Notes: generated from the sequence alone by a model not told the origin. A stretch of 64,000 bases of DNA from Piscinibacter sp. (GCA_016706565.1 JADJJI010000003.1:558001-622000), one strand, 5' to 3'; counted from the stretch's first letter, positions 21,500 through 30,219 are shown. Numbers and translations are program-made.

Positions 21500-21728
21500 A
21501 CTGGTGCTCACCGAGATCGACGCCGACCTCGACGGTGACGCCCACTTTCCGGAATGGCCGCGTGCACAGTTCAGGCAGGCTTCCTCCGAGCCGCACGCCA
21601 CCGCCGGTGGCGTCGGCTATCGCTTCAATCACTACGTCCGGCAACAGGCCTTGCCCACGTCGGACGCGGATCAGGCGGCTGGCTGCGTTGGTCGCAGCGA
21701 CAGCAGGTCTCCGATCAGCGATTCGTAG
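21192..21728 (+). CDS. folA: Dihydrofolate reductase, 5'-truncated
   Basis: The frame encodes most of DHFR: RVIGRGGELVFRESEDQKHF (active-site acidic residue Asp conserved, usual Trp replaced by Phe), CPVIMGRKTWDSLPQRFRPL (NADPH and folate contacts), RLNIVVTRN and KVFVIGGAELYALALP (the conserved GG pair). The enzyme reduces dihydrofolate to tetrahydrofolate. The first ~12-14 residues, forming the initial beta strand before the 'ARNRVIG' segment, are absent; only an ATG immediately before RVIG is available. The frame also runs ~25 residues past the usual C-terminus and overlaps the convergent amidase by 58 bases. As it stands the product probably would not fold. Confidence 0.75.
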   Translation: MRVIGRGGELVFRESEDQKHFRRVTLGCPVIMGRKTWDSLPQRFRPLPGRLNIVVTRNAQWSAEGAMRAGSLAEALSLAGDAAKVFVIGGAELYALALPQADELVLTEIDADLDGDAHFPEWPRAQFRQASSEPHATAGGVGYRFNHYVRQQALPTSDADQAAGCVGRSDSRSPISDS

Positions 21729-23134
21729 GCCGCCGCCACGCGAAGCAGCGCCGCATCGGCCTGCGGCTTCGCGATCAGCTGCAGTCCGGCGGGCCAGCGC
21801 CCGTTGGCATGAAAGCCGGCCGGGACGCTGATGCCCGGCGCACCGGCGAAGGTGGCGTAGATCGTCGACTCCATCCAGCGGTGGTAGGTGTCCATTTCGC
21901 GGCCGGCGATGCGCGCCGGCCAGCGCTGCCCGATCGGGAACGGCCACACCTGCGTGACCGGCAGGGCCAGCACGTCGAAGCGCTCGAACAGCTCGAGCAT
22001 GCGCGCGTGAAACGCGGTGCGGACCTCACTGGCGCGCATGAAGTCGTGGAAGCTCAGCGCCGCGCCCTGGTCGTACTCCCACAGTGCCTCGGGCTTGATG
22101 CGCTCGCGCGCACCGGGCCGGTCGATCAGCGCGCCGATGCGCGCGCCGACCAGCGCGCGGCGCCACACCAGCCAGGCGCGCCACAGCCGATCCGCGTCGA
22201 AGCCCAGCGCAATCGGCTCGACCTGTGAACCCGCGGCGGCGAAACGCGCCAGCGCCGCTTCGGCCACGTCGAGCAAGCCCGGCTCCATCGCCAGGTGACC
22301 ACCGAGATCGCCGAGCCAGCCGATGCGCAGGCCGCGCAGCGTGGCCGGGTCAGCCGCGGTGTCGAAACTCTGCGAGCCCTGCGCGATCGACAGCGGCGCG
22401 CGCGGGTCGTGTCCGGCCTGGATCGACAGCAGTCTGGCGAGATCGCGCACCGTGCGCGCCATCGGCCCTTCGGTGCCGAGCTGGCTGACCCAGGTGTCGG
22501 CCGCCGGCCAGTACGGCACGCGGCCCTGGCTCGGGCGCAGGCCGAAGATGTTGGCCCAGGCTGCCGGGTTGCGCAGCGAACCCATGAAGTCGGAACCGTC
22601 GGCCACCGGCAGCAGGCGCTGCGCCAGCGCCACTGCGGCGCCGCCGCTGCTGCCGCCGGCGCTCACCATCGGATCCCAGGCGTTCGGCGTCGCCCCGAAC
22701 AACTCGTTGAAGGTGTGCGAACCCAGGCCGAACTCGGGCAAGTTGGTCTTGCCCACGACGATGCAGCCGGCCGCTTTCATCCGCGCGGCCATCACGCTGT
22801 CGCGTGCGGGCATCGTGTTGGCGAGCAGCGGGCTGCCCAGCGTGTTCGGGAAGCCGGTCACGGGCGAAGCATCCTTGATCGCCTGCGGCACGCCGTGCAG
22901 CCAGCCGCGCGAGCGGCCCTGCGCCAGCTCGGCATCGCGCTTGTCGGCCTGGCGCAGCAGGGCGTCGCCGGGCGCGAGGTTGACGATGGCGTTCAGCCGC
23001 GGATTGAGGCGGTGGATGCGCTCGAGGTACGCGCTCATCACCTCGCGGCAGGACACCCGGCGTGCGTGGATCGCCGTGGACAGCGCGTCGGCGTCGAGCG
23101 CGGTGATGTCGCCGTGGTCGTCCGGGCGGCTCAT
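21671..23134 (-). CDS. Amidase (amidase signature family)
   Basis: A 487-residue amidase-signature hydrolase. The Ser-cisSer-Lys triad is visible: Lys87 in VPQAIKDASPVTG, the glycine/serine-rich SAGGSSGGAAVAL, and the serine in GSDFMGSLRNPA. These enzymes cleave carboxamides to acid and ammonia; substrate cannot be predicted. It is not GatA: it is not next to gatB/C and the C-terminal region differs. The gene precedes nothing on its strand within 35 bases except the selenoneine genes senC/senB upstream, which end at 23170, so it may be co-transcribed with them, although a functional link is not evident. Confidence 0.88.
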   Translation of the reverse strand: MSRPDDHGDITALDADALSTAIHARRVSCREVMSAYLERIHRLNPRLNAIVNLAPGDALLRQADKRDAELAQGRSRGWLHGVPQAIKDASPVTGFPNTLGSPLLANTMPARDSVMAARMKAAGCIVVGKTNLPEFGLGSHTFNELFGATPNAWDPMVSAGGSSGGAAVALAQRLLPVADGSDFMGSLRNPAAWANIFGLRPSQGRVPYWPAADTWVSQLGTEGPMARTVRDLARLLSIQAGHDPRAPLSIAQGSQSFDTAADPATLRGLRIGWLGDLGGHLAMEPGLLDVAEAALARFAAAGSQVEPIALGFDADRLWRAWLVWRRALVGARIGALIDRPGARERIKPEALWEYDQGAALSFHDFMRASEVRTAFHARMLELFERFDVLALPVTQVWPFPIGQRWPARIAGREMDTYHRWMESTIYATFAGAPGISVPAGFHANGRWPAGLQLIAKPQADAALLRVAAAYESLIGDLLSLRPTQPAA

Positions 23135-23169
23135 GGCGCTGTCATCGCAGCCGCTGCGCAGGCTCGCTG

Positions 23170-24234
23170 TCAGGCGACGAGCAGCCTCGGCGCTGCGCTG
23201 GCGGCGGTCACCCCGCCCACCACCGCGGCCTGCCCGAAGCCGTGGCGATGGAAGGTGGCGAGCACCGCGTCGAGCGAGCCCGGCGTGCAGGCCACCAGCA
23301 GGCCGCCGCTGGTCTGCGGGTCGGTGAGCAGCGCGCGGTCTTCGGCAGCGAAGTCCGCCGGCAGGGCGACGTCGCTGCCATAACCCGCCCAGTTGCGCCC
23401 CGATGCGCCGGTGACGAAACCCTGCGCAGCGAGTTCGCGCACGCCGCTCATCAAGGGCACGGCAGACCAGTCCAGGCGCACCTCGCAGCGCGCGCCGCGG
23501 GCCATCTCCAGCGCGTGGCCGGCCAGGCCGAAGCCGGTGACGTCGGTCAGCGCGCGCACGCCGGGCAGCGCGGCGAGGTCGGGCCCGGCGGTGTTCAGCT
23601 TGGTGGTGGTTTCGATCATGCGGGCATAACCGGCGTCGCCGAGCTCGCCCTTCTTCAGCGCCGCCGACATCACGCCCACGCCCAGCGGCTTGCCGAGCAC
23701 CAGCAGGTCGCCCGGCTGGGCATCGGCATTGCGCTTGACGTGTTTCGGGTGCACCAGCCCCAGCGCGACGAGGCCGTAGATCGCCTCGACCGAATCGATG
23801 GTGTGGCCGCCGGCGATCGGGATGCCCGCCGCGCGACAGACCGAGGCACCGCCTTCGAGGATGCGGCCGATGGTCTGCGTGGACAGCACGTTGATCGGCA
23901 TGCCCACCAGCGCCAGCGCCATGATCGGGCGGCCGCCCATCGCGTAGACATCGCTGATCGCATTGGTGGCGGCGATGCGGCCGAAGTCGTGCGGGTCGTC
24001 GACGATGGGCATGAAGAAGTCGGTCGTCGCGATCAGCGCCTGCTCGTCGTTGAGCTGGTAGACGGCCGCGTCATCGGCGGTCTCGATGCCCACCAGCAGC
24101 TCCTTCGGGATCGGCATCGCCGCCGTGCCCTTGAGGATCTCGGAGAGCACGCCCGGGGCGATCTTGCAGCCGCAGCCGCCGCCATGCGACAGCGAGGTCA
24201 GGCGGGGTTCGGCGGGTCGTTCGGGTGCATTCAT
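23170..24234 (-). CDS. senC: Selenophosphate synthetase of the selenoneine pathway (SenC/SelD family)
   Basis: A 354-residue selenide,water dikinase: selenide + ATP gives selenophosphate, AMP and phosphate. The N-terminal motif SHGGGCGCKIAP has the catalytic cysteine (C21) and lysine (K24); TADDAAVYQLNDEQALIATTDFF-type metal-binding aspartates and AATNAISDVYAMGGRP follow. By sequence alone it is SelD; it is called SenC because it overlaps senB (ATGA at 24231-24234), which is divergent from senA, the arrangement of the selenoneine gene set known from Variovorax. No selenoprotein machinery (selA, selB) or tRNA 2-selenouridine synthase is adjacent. It could also supply selenophosphate for those uses elsewhere in the genome. 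Confidence 0.9.
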   Translation of the reverse strand: MNAPERPAEPRLTSLSHGGGCGCKIAPGVLSEILKGTAAMPIPKELLVGIETADDAAVYQLNDEQALIATTDFFMPIVDDPHDFGRIAATNAISDVYAMGGRPIMALALVGMPINVLSTQTIGRILEGGASVCRAAGIPIAGGHTIDSVEAIYGLVALGLVHPKHVKRNADAQPGDLLVLGKPLGVGVMSAALKKGELGDAGYARMIETTTKLNTAGPDLAALPGVRALTDVTGFGLAGHALEMARGARCEVRLDWSAVPLMSGVRELAAQGFVTGASGRNWAGYGSDVALPADFAAEDRALLTDPQTSGGLLVACTPGSLDAVLATFHRHGFGQAAVVGGVTAASAAPRLLVA

Positions 24235-25211
24235 CGTCGGTCTCCGGGGTCGGTGCGTTCGGTCAGTTCGGCCAGCAGGCGGTGCAGCGCAGCGCTTTCG
24301 GCCTGCGGCGAGAACAGCGGCGCGCGTCGCGCCGTCTGCCGCTGCAGAGCCGGCAGCATATCGGCATCGTCGCGGGCACGCTGCAGCAGGGTCGCCAGCG
24401 CGGCGTCGTCACCGGGTTCGAAGTAGCCGTCGTAGTCGTCGCCGAGCAGGCCCACGTTGCCGGCAATTCGCGAGGCCAGCACCGGGGTGCCGCTGCGAAT
24501 CGCCTCGACGACGACGTTCGCGCCGCCTTCCATCCGGCTCGGATGCACCAGCACATGGGCAGACTGAATGCGCCGCCGGGCCCGCGCATGCGGCAGCGCA
24601 CCGAGCCAGAGGTAGTTGGCTTGCGCCGCCGCGCGCGCCTGCGCGAGCGCGCCCAGCGCCGGCTCGAGCGCTGCGCCGACATGGTCGAGCAGGATGTCGC
24701 CGCGCGAGGCCAGCCGCTGCGCGGCACGCAGGTAGGTGCGCGGATCCTTCTCCTCGCGAAGGTGGCCGACCATCAGCGCGCGCAGGTGGCGTGTCGGTCG
24801 CGGCAGCACGCGGCGCACCGGGCAGGATTGCAGCACCACGCGACAGCGTTCGCGCAGCGCCTGCGGCAGCCGCTCGGCGCCAAGCGCGTTGAGCACCACC
24901 AGCCGGTCGGCGAGGTACAGCGAGCGCTGCGCATCGGGGTCGCTGGCGATGTCGCGGTACAGGTCGGTGCCGGTGAGCACAAGCACCAGCGGCCGCTGGG
25001 GATGCGCGGCGCGCCAGGCGGCCACCGATGCCGCCGAGCGGCGGGCGTGCAGCGCGATCATCAACGCTTCGTCGCCGCCGCGCCACTGGCCCGACAAGGC
25101 AACGTTGTAAGCTGGGCGCAGCAATTGCGACCAACGCTGCGCGGTCTGCCAGTTGCCGTTGTTGGCGTCCGACAGTGCCGGAGTCACGATCACGATGGAT
25201 TCTCGATGCAC
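24231..25211 (-). CDS. senB: Selenosugar synthase SenB (selenoneine biosynthesis glycosyltransferase)
   Basis: A 326-residue GT-B fold glycosyltransferase of the family described for SenB, which transfers the sugar of a UDP-sugar onto selenophosphate to give a selenosugar. Visible features: the N-terminal VIVTPALSDANNGNWQTAQR, the acceptor-side LVLTGTDLYRDI, and the C-terminal nucleotide-sugar motif MEGGANVVVEAIRSGTPVLA, an EX7E pair. It starts with a GTG at 25211 (later in-frame GTGs exist, for example 25193); an in-frame TAG just upstream rules out a longer protein. The start region overlaps the divergent senA start by six bases, and its stop overlaps senC. Confidence 0.9.
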   Translation of the reverse strand: MHRESIVIVTPALSDANNGNWQTAQRWSQLLRPAYNVALSGQWRGGDEALMIALHARRSAASVAAWRAAHPQRPLVLVLTGTDLYRDIASDPDAQRSLYLADRLVVLNALGAERLPQALRERCRVVLQSCPVRRVLPRPTRHLRALMVGHLREEKDPRTYLRAAQRLASRGDILLDHVGAALEPALGALAQARAAAQANYLWLGALPHARARRRIQSAHVLVHPSRMEGGANVVVEAIRSGTPVLASRIAGNVGLLGDDYDGYFEPGDDAALATLLQRARDDADMLPALQRQTARRAPLFSPQAESAALHRLLAELTERTDPGDRR

Positions 25212-26429
25212 GAAGACAGCCTAACGCCTGCGGCCCGGCTCGCGCGGCAGGGAAATGCCGATGTTCTCGCGCTGGCGCTGCAAGCCAGCCGGCGCGATAC
25301 GCTGGCGACCTTCGCGTTGTACGAGCAGGCGCTGCCGGGCCTGGCCGTGCCTCGGCGCGGTGAGCTGAACCCGCCGCTGTGGGAACTGGGCCACATCGGC
25401 TGGTTCCAGGAGTACTGGCTGTCGCGTTATCCGTGCCGCGGCGACGGAGCGGCCGCCGACCCCGACGCGCCCCGCGCCCGGCCGCTGCGCCCCGACGCCG
25501 ATGCGCTGTACAACTCCAGCCTGGTTCCGCACGACACACGCTGGTCGCTGCCGCTGCCCGATGCGCAGGCTACGCGCGACGATCTGGCCCGCCAACTGGA
25601 GTCGACGCTGGCCCTGCTGAGCGACGTCGATGGTGGCGACGACGATTCGCTGTACTTCTACCGCCTCGCGCTGCTGCACGAGGACATGCACCACGAAGCC
25701 GCGCTCTACATGGCGCAGGCGCTAGGCATCGCCGTCGACGACGCACGCTGGCAGGCCGCCGCCCTGCCCGCCCCGCCGCCGCCGCTTCGCCTGCCGGCCG
25801 GGCCATGGCGACTCGGCAGCGAAGCGCCGCGCGGCTTCGCCTTCGACAACGAACTCGCGGCGCATGCGCTCGACTTGCCGGCCGGCACCATCGACGCGCA
25901 GGCCGTGCGCTGGGCCGAGTACCTGCCCTTCGTCGAGGCCGGCGGTTACCGCGACGCGCGCTGGTGGGACGACGCGGGCCAGCGCTGGCTTGCAGCCCAT
26001 CTGCCCACTGCGCCGCGCTATCTGCGCCACGAGGCCGGCACCTGGCAGCACCGTCGACACGGCCGCTGGCAGGCGCTGGCCCTCGCCGAAGCGGCCTGCC
26101 ATCTGACGCAGCATGAAGCGCTGGCTTGGTGCCGCTGGGCCGGGCGCCGGCTGCCCGGCGAGGCCGAATGGGAACGCGCAGCCCTGACCCGGCCCGAGTC
26201 CTTCCGCTGGGGCGACGTGTGGGAATGGACGGCCAGCCCGTTCCAGCCCTTCCCCGGCTTTGCCGCACACCCCTACCGCGACTACTCCGCGCCCTGGTTC
26301 GACGGCCGGCCGGTACTTCGCGGTGCCTCGTTCATGACGCAGCCGCGCTTGCGCCATCCGCGCTACCGCAACTACTTCCCCGCGTTCCGCAACGACGTGC
26401 CGGCCGGCTTTCGGACTTGTGCGCCGTGA
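25206..26429 (+). CDS. senA: Selenoneine synthase SenA (EgtB-like non-haem iron enzyme)
   Basis: A 407-residue DinB/formylglycine-generating-enzyme-type fusion related to ergothioneine synthase EgtB. The iron site is visible: H63 in ELGHIGWFQEYW and HEDMHHE (H158, H162, E164). The C-terminal FGE-sulfatase-like domain ends VWEWTASPFQPFPGF, RGASFMTQPRLRHPRYRNYF and NDVPAGFRTC. SenA oxidatively couples hercynine to a selenosugar, leading to selenoneine, a selenium analogue of ergothioneine. It could be mistaken for EgtB, but the adjacent senB and senC and lack of egtC/egtE or gamma-glutamylcysteine genes support SenA. It is divergent from senBC and convergent with egtD, eight bases away. Confidence 0.9.
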   Translation: MHEDSLTPAARLARQGNADVLALALQASRRDTLATFALYEQALPGLAVPRRGELNPPLWELGHIGWFQEYWLSRYPCRGDGAAADPDAPRARPLRPDADALYNSSLVPHDTRWSLPLPDAQATRDDLARQLESTLALLSDVDGGDDDSLYFYRLALLHEDMHHEAALYMAQALGIAVDDARWQAAALPAPPPPLRLPAGPWRLGSEAPRGFAFDNELAAHALDLPAGTIDAQAVRWAEYLPFVEAGGYRDARWWDDAGQRWLAAHLPTAPRYLRHEAGTWQHRRHGRWQALALAEAACHLTQHEALAWCRWAGRRLPGEAEWERAALTRPESFRWGDVWEWTASPFQPFPGFAAHPYRDYSAPWFDGRPVLRGASFMTQPRLRHPRYRNYFPAFRNDVPAGFRTCAP

Positions 26430-26437
26430 GCAGCCGT

Positions 26438-27400
26438 TCAATCCGCGGCGAGGAACACCGCGAACCAGCCCTGCGCGTCGGTCCAGTGCCGCACGGCGCC
26501 GAAGCCGGCTTCGCGCAGCAAAGCCTCGAAGCCCGCCACCGACCACTTCGCCGAGTTCTCGGTGTGGATGCGCTCGCCGGCGGCGAACTCCCGCTGGCCA
26601 CCGTTCCAGTGCACCGTGACGGCATGGCGCGCCTGCAGGTGCATCTGGATGCGCGAATGCACCGTATCGAAGTGGGCGACGTGTTGCCAGTCGCGCACCC
26701 GAAAATCTGCACCGAGGAGGCGGTTGAGGTGATTCAGCAGGTTGAGGTTGAAGGCTGCTGTGACGCCGAGCTCGTCGTCGTAGGCGGCCTCCAGCGTGGC
26801 CACCGGCTTGACCAGGTCGACGCCGATGAGCAAGGCGCCGCCGGCCGCCGTGGCCCGCGCGTCGCGCAGCAGGCGCAGCGCCTCGGTGGGCGAGAAGTTC
26901 CCGATCGAGGAGCCGGGATAGAACACCAGGCCACGGCCGTCGACGAGCCGCTCGGGCAGCTGCAGATGAGCCGAGAAGTCCAGCCCCACGCCGACCATCT
27001 GCATCGCCGGGTGCTCGGGCTGCAGGCGCTGCAGCGAGTCGCGCAGGAAGTCCACCGAGATGTCGACCGCCACGTAGCGCCGCGGCGCCAGGCGGCCGAA
27101 CAGGCGTGCCGCCTTGGCGCAGTTGCCGGCGCCCAGGTCGATCATCACCGGGCTGTCACCGGTGGCGCCGAGCGCGGCCTCGGCGATCGCCGCGCCGTGC
27201 ACCGCGAAGATCGCGGCCTCGGTCCGGGTCGGGTAGTACTCCCGCAGCTCGGTGATGGCATCGAACAGCCGCGAGCCCAGCGGGTCGTAGAAGAACTTCG
27301 GCGACACATGCGCCCGCGCCGCGAGCAGGCCGGCAACCGCCTCGTCGGCCATCGCACGGTCGTCGATGCGGTGAAGCTGGATGAATGTCGGGGTCTGCAT
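26438..27400 (-). CDS. egtD: L-histidine N-alpha-methyltransferase EgtD (hercynine synthase)
   Basis: A 320-residue SAM-dependent methyltransferase that trimethylates histidine to hercynine. Family motifs: YDPLGSRLFDAITELREYYPTR, the SAM loop MIDLGAGNCAKAARL, and the histidine-binding region FYPGSSIGNFSPTEA; NHLNRLLGADF and the C-terminal ENSAKWSVAGFEALLREAGF also match EgtD. Length equals that of mycobacterial EgtD (~320). It provides the common precursor for ergothioneine and selenoneine and completes the local pathway. It is convergent with senA, so its transcription is independent of senA unless read through. Confidence 0.93.
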   Translation of the reverse strand: MQTPTFIQLHRIDDRAMADEAVAGLLAARAHVSPKFFYDPLGSRLFDAITELREYYPTRTEAAIFAVHGAAIAEAALGATGDSPVMIDLGAGNCAKAARLFGRLAPRRYVAVDISVDFLRDSLQRLQPEHPAMQMVGVGLDFSAHLQLPERLVDGRGLVFYPGSSIGNFSPTEALRLLRDARATAAGGALLIGVDLVKPVATLEAAYDDELGVTAAFNLNLLNHLNRLLGADFRVRDWQHVAHFDTVHSRIQMHLQARHAVTVHWNGGQREFAAGERIHTENSAKWSVAGFEALLREAGFGAVRHWTDAQGWFAVFLAAD

Positions 27401-27522
27401 CGTAGACGGGGGGTACCGGGCCCCTGCGGCCCTCGGACCGACTCTAGCAGCGCAACGCAGATACAGTGCCGGGGCCGAACCCCGACCCCTTCTCCAACCG
27501 CCCCATCGACAATCACTCCCTG

Positions 27523-28221
27523 ATGCGCTGGTCCACCACCCATTCGTTGTTCGTCGTGGTCCTGCTCGCGCTGGGGCTTGCCGTGGCCGGATTCCTCACC
27601 GGCAGCGGCGTCCATGTCACCCAGCGCGAATGGTGGCTCGAACAGCATGCGCAGGGGCTGGCCTGGCAGGGCGAGTCGCCGTGGCTGTTCGCGCTCGGCT
27701 TCGTGGCCTTGTTCACCGTGCTGGCGGCCTTCACCCTGCCCGGCTGCGCACCGCTGTGCCTGTTCGCCGGCAGTTGCTACGGCGCCGTGGGCGGCACGCT
27801 GATCGTCGGAGCCGCGTCCACGCTGGGCGCGCTGCTGTCCTTTCTCGCGGCGCGGCACCTGGCACGCGATCGAGTCGAGCGGCACTTCGGCCACCGTCTG
27901 CGCACGCTCGACCTGGCAGTCTCACGCCACGGCTGGCCTTGGCTGTTCTGGCTGCGCCTGGTGCCTGTCCTGCCCTATCCGCTGCTCAACCCTCTGCTCG
28001 GCCTGAGCCGGCTGTCGATGCGCGGGTTCCTGTGGCCCAGCTTCGCCGGGCTGACGATCGGCAGCGTGCCCTACGTATGGGCCGGCCTCAGCCTGGCAGG
28101 TACGCTGCAAACCGGCTCGCCCGACTGGAGCTCGCTGGCCGGCGCGGCCACGCTGATGCTCGTCGTCACGCTCACCGGCCAGCGCTGGATGCAGCGCCGC
28201 GGCGCCGGGGCGGGCCGATGA
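27523..28221 (+). CDS. TVP38/TMEM64 (VTT domain) inner-membrane protein
   Basis: A 232-residue polytopic membrane protein of the VTT/DedA-like superfamily, implicated in lipid scrambling or small-molecule transport. Five to six hydrophobic segments are seen; the VTT core runs through FTLPGCAPLCLFAGSCYGAV, GALLSFLAARHLARD and WLRLVPVLPYPLLNPLLGLS. The ATG at 27523 gives a normal membrane-insertion start; a frame open 19 codons further upstream adds only non-conserved polar sequence. Its stop overlaps the next gene's ATG as ATGA. Function in this organism is unknown. Confidence 0.82.
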   Translation: MRWSTTHSLFVVVLLALGLAVAGFLTGSGVHVTQREWWLEQHAQGLAWQGESPWLFALGFVALFTVLAAFTLPGCAPLCLFAGSCYGAVGGTLIVGAASTLGALLSFLAARHLARDRVERHFGHRLRTLDLAVSRHGWPWLFWLRLVPVLPYPLLNPLLGLSRLSMRGFLWPSFAGLTIGSVPYVWAGLSLAGTLQTGSPDWSSLAGAATLMLVVTLTGQRWMQRRGAGAGR

Positions 28222-29597
28222 CGCCGGTGCCGCGCTTCGGCTGGCTGTTCGCCTACGACTGGGACCGCCTCGCGCTGGACGCGATCGAGCGCGATGCCGG
28301 CATGGCGCGTTTCGACCATGCCGGCTTCGACCTCTTCTCGTTCCCGAGCAATGCCGCGCTGGTCGGCTTCGATCTCGAACGCTTCGCGGACAAGCAGGCC
28401 GCTCGCGGGCGGCGGCTGGGCTGGCAGGGCGTACTCTCTCACCACGAGCAGTTCGGCGCATTGGCCGCCGCGCTGGTTGCCGAGAAGCTGGGGTTGCCCG
28501 GCGCCACGCCCGAGTCGGTGCTGGCCGCGCAGCACAAGCTGCACGCGCGGCAGGTGCTGCAGGCGGTGGCCCCCGAGGCCAACGTGGCCAGCCGTGAACT
28601 GCCCACGCAGTACGGCGAGCCGATCCCCGACGGCCTGCCCTACCCCAGCTTCGTCAAGCCGGTGAAGGCGGCGTTCTCGGTGCTCGCGCGCCGCGTCGAC
28701 AGCCGCGACGAACTGCAGGCGCACACGCGTTTCGGCCGGCGCGAGCTGTGGGTGATCCGGCGCCTCGTCGAGCCCTTCGAACGCGTATGCAGGGCGCGGC
28801 TGCCGCAGGCCGGCAGTGCGCATCGCATGCTGCTGGAGGATCCAGTGCCGGCGCACGCCGCGCAGTACAACCTCGACGGCTGGGTGCAGGACGGCCAGGT
28901 GCATGCGCTGGGCGTGGTCGACGCGATCATGTACCCCGGCACGCAGGCCTTCATGCGCTGGGAGCACCCGAGCCGCGCGAGCAGTGCCGTGCAGCAGCGA
29001 GCGCTGGACGTGGCACGCCGCTTCCTCGGCGCCATCGGCTACCGGCATGGTTTCTTCAACCTCGAGTTCTTCCACGACGCGGCCAGCGACCGGCTCACCG
29101 TGATCGAGTGCAACCCGCGGCTGGCCTCGCAGTTCGCCGACCTGTACCGGCGCGTGCAGGGCGTGGACGCGCATGCCATGGCGGTGGCGCTGGCGCGGGG
29201 CGAGTCGCCCGACCTCGCACCGCGCTGCGAGCCGACGGCCGGCGTGGCGGCCAGCCTGGTGTACCGGACCTTCGACCCGCTGCTGGCTTCGCCGCCGCAG
29301 CCCGACGCGGCGGCCCGCTCGCGATTCGCCGCGCAGCACCCGCTGGGCCTGCTGTTCGGCTTCCCCAAGCAGGGCCATTCGCTGGCGCGCGACTTCAAGT
29401 GGACCGGCAGCCACCGCTACGCCATCGTGCACCTGGGCGCGGCCGACCGCGACGAGTTGCGCCACCAGGCGGAGCGCGCCAGCGCGCTGTTCGGCTGGCC
29501 CGCCCCCTACTCCGACCACTCCGGCGAACACGCGCCGGCAGCCGCACCGACCGCCGACTGGCGCAACCGATTCACCCCCCCTCTCGGAGCCTCCTGA
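28218..29597 (+). CDS. ATP-grasp domain-containing protein
   Basis: A 459-residue cytoplasmic protein with an ATP-grasp fold. The ATP-binding strand SFVKPVKAAFSVLARRVDS, a central AAQYNLDGWVQDGQVHALGV, and the metal/catalytic segment GFFNLEFFHDAASDRLTVIECNPRLA (Glu and Asn metal ligands) are recognisable and resemble carboxylate-amine or carboxylate-thiol ligases. The C-terminal ~110 residues (HPLGLLFGFPKQGHSLARDF...) form an extra domain I do not recognise. Substrates are unknown. It is translationally coupled (ATGA) to the VTT membrane protein gene, suggesting a shared role. It lies directly beyond the selenoneine genes, but nothing in the sequence ties it to that pathway. Confidence 0.75.
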   Translation: MTPVPRFGWLFAYDWDRLALDAIERDAGMARFDHAGFDLFSFPSNAALVGFDLERFADKQAARGRRLGWQGVLSHHEQFGALAAALVAEKLGLPGATPESVLAAQHKLHARQVLQAVAPEANVASRELPTQYGEPIPDGLPYPSFVKPVKAAFSVLARRVDSRDELQAHTRFGRRELWVIRRLVEPFERVCRARLPQAGSAHRMLLEDPVPAHAAQYNLDGWVQDGQVHALGVVDAIMYPGTQAFMRWEHPSRASSAVQQRALDVARRFLGAIGYRHGFFNLEFFHDAASDRLTVIECNPRLASQFADLYRRVQGVDAHAMAVALARGESPDLAPRCEPTAGVAASLVYRTFDPLLASPPQPDAAARSRFAAQHPLGLLFGFPKQGHSLARDFKWTGSHRYAIVHLGAADRDELRHQAERASALFGWPAPYSDHSGEHAPAAAPTADWRNRFTPPLGAS

Positions 29598-29598
29598 C

Positions 29599-30219
29599 AT
29601 GACTTTCACTTTCACGCGACAGCTGGGCCGCTGGGCGCTGCTGGCTTGCCTGGCGCCGCTGGCCCTGGCCTCGCTGGGCGGTTGCTCGGCGATGACGGCG
29701 CAGAATCCTTCCAGCAACCTGAAACCCGTCAATGCCATCGCCGAAGGCGGCGACGATCGCGTCATGCTCAAGGGCGCCGACGTGGTGGCCTATTTCACCC
29801 AGAACCGCTACGTGCAGGGCAGCCCGCAGTTCAAGAGCGTGCACGAGGCGGTGACCTTCCGCTTCGCCAGCGCCGAGCACAAGGCACTGTTCGACGCCGC
29901 GCCGCAGAAGTACCTGCCGCAGTACGGCGGCTACTGCGCCGACGGCATCGTCTACGGCATCCCCTGGGGCGGCGACGCCGACACCTGGCGCATGATCGAC
30001 GGCAGGCTCTACGTCTTCGGCGGGCCAGGCAGCAGGGAGGCCTTCGAACTCGACCTCGCCGGCAACCTGAAGCTCGCCGACAGGTACTGGGCCGACGAAG
30101 TGGCTGGCAGCAACAGCTTCTGGCAGCGCAGCAAACGACTGGTGTTCCGCGTGCCGCACTACAAGAGCGGCGCCGAGCTGGCCAAGGAGGTGGCCGCCGC
30201 GAAAGCGAAGAAGGGCTGA
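29599..30219 (+). CDS. YHS domain-containing lipoprotein
   Basis: A 206-residue exported protein. The N-terminus has a basic stretch, a hydrophobic segment and the lipobox LGGC with C29, so it should be lipidated. The YHS-like domain (KGADVVAYFTQNRYVQGSPQ, SAEHKALFDAAPQKYLPQYG, GYCADGI) is usually metal-related. It follows the ATP-grasp gene by one base and precedes a DUF547 gene; YHS lipoproteins and DUF547 proteins are often neighbours. Function unknown. Confidence 0.78.
   Translation: MTFTFTRQLGRWALLACLAPLALASLGGCSAMTAQNPSSNLKPVNAIAEGGDDRVMLKGADVVAYFTQNRYVQGSPQFKSVHEAVTFRFASAEHKALFDAAPQKYLPQYGGYCADGIVYGIPWGGDADTWRMIDGRLYVFGGPGSREAFELDLAGNLKLADRYWADEVAGSNSFWQRSKRLVFRVPHYKSGAELAKEVAAAKAKKG

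Noticed and set aside
25206-26429. Ergothioneine synthase EgtB instead of SenA
   Set aside because: Adjacent SenB-type glycosyltransferase and SelD-type gene match the selenoneine set, and no egtA/egtC/egtE is nearby; a phylogeny would settle it.
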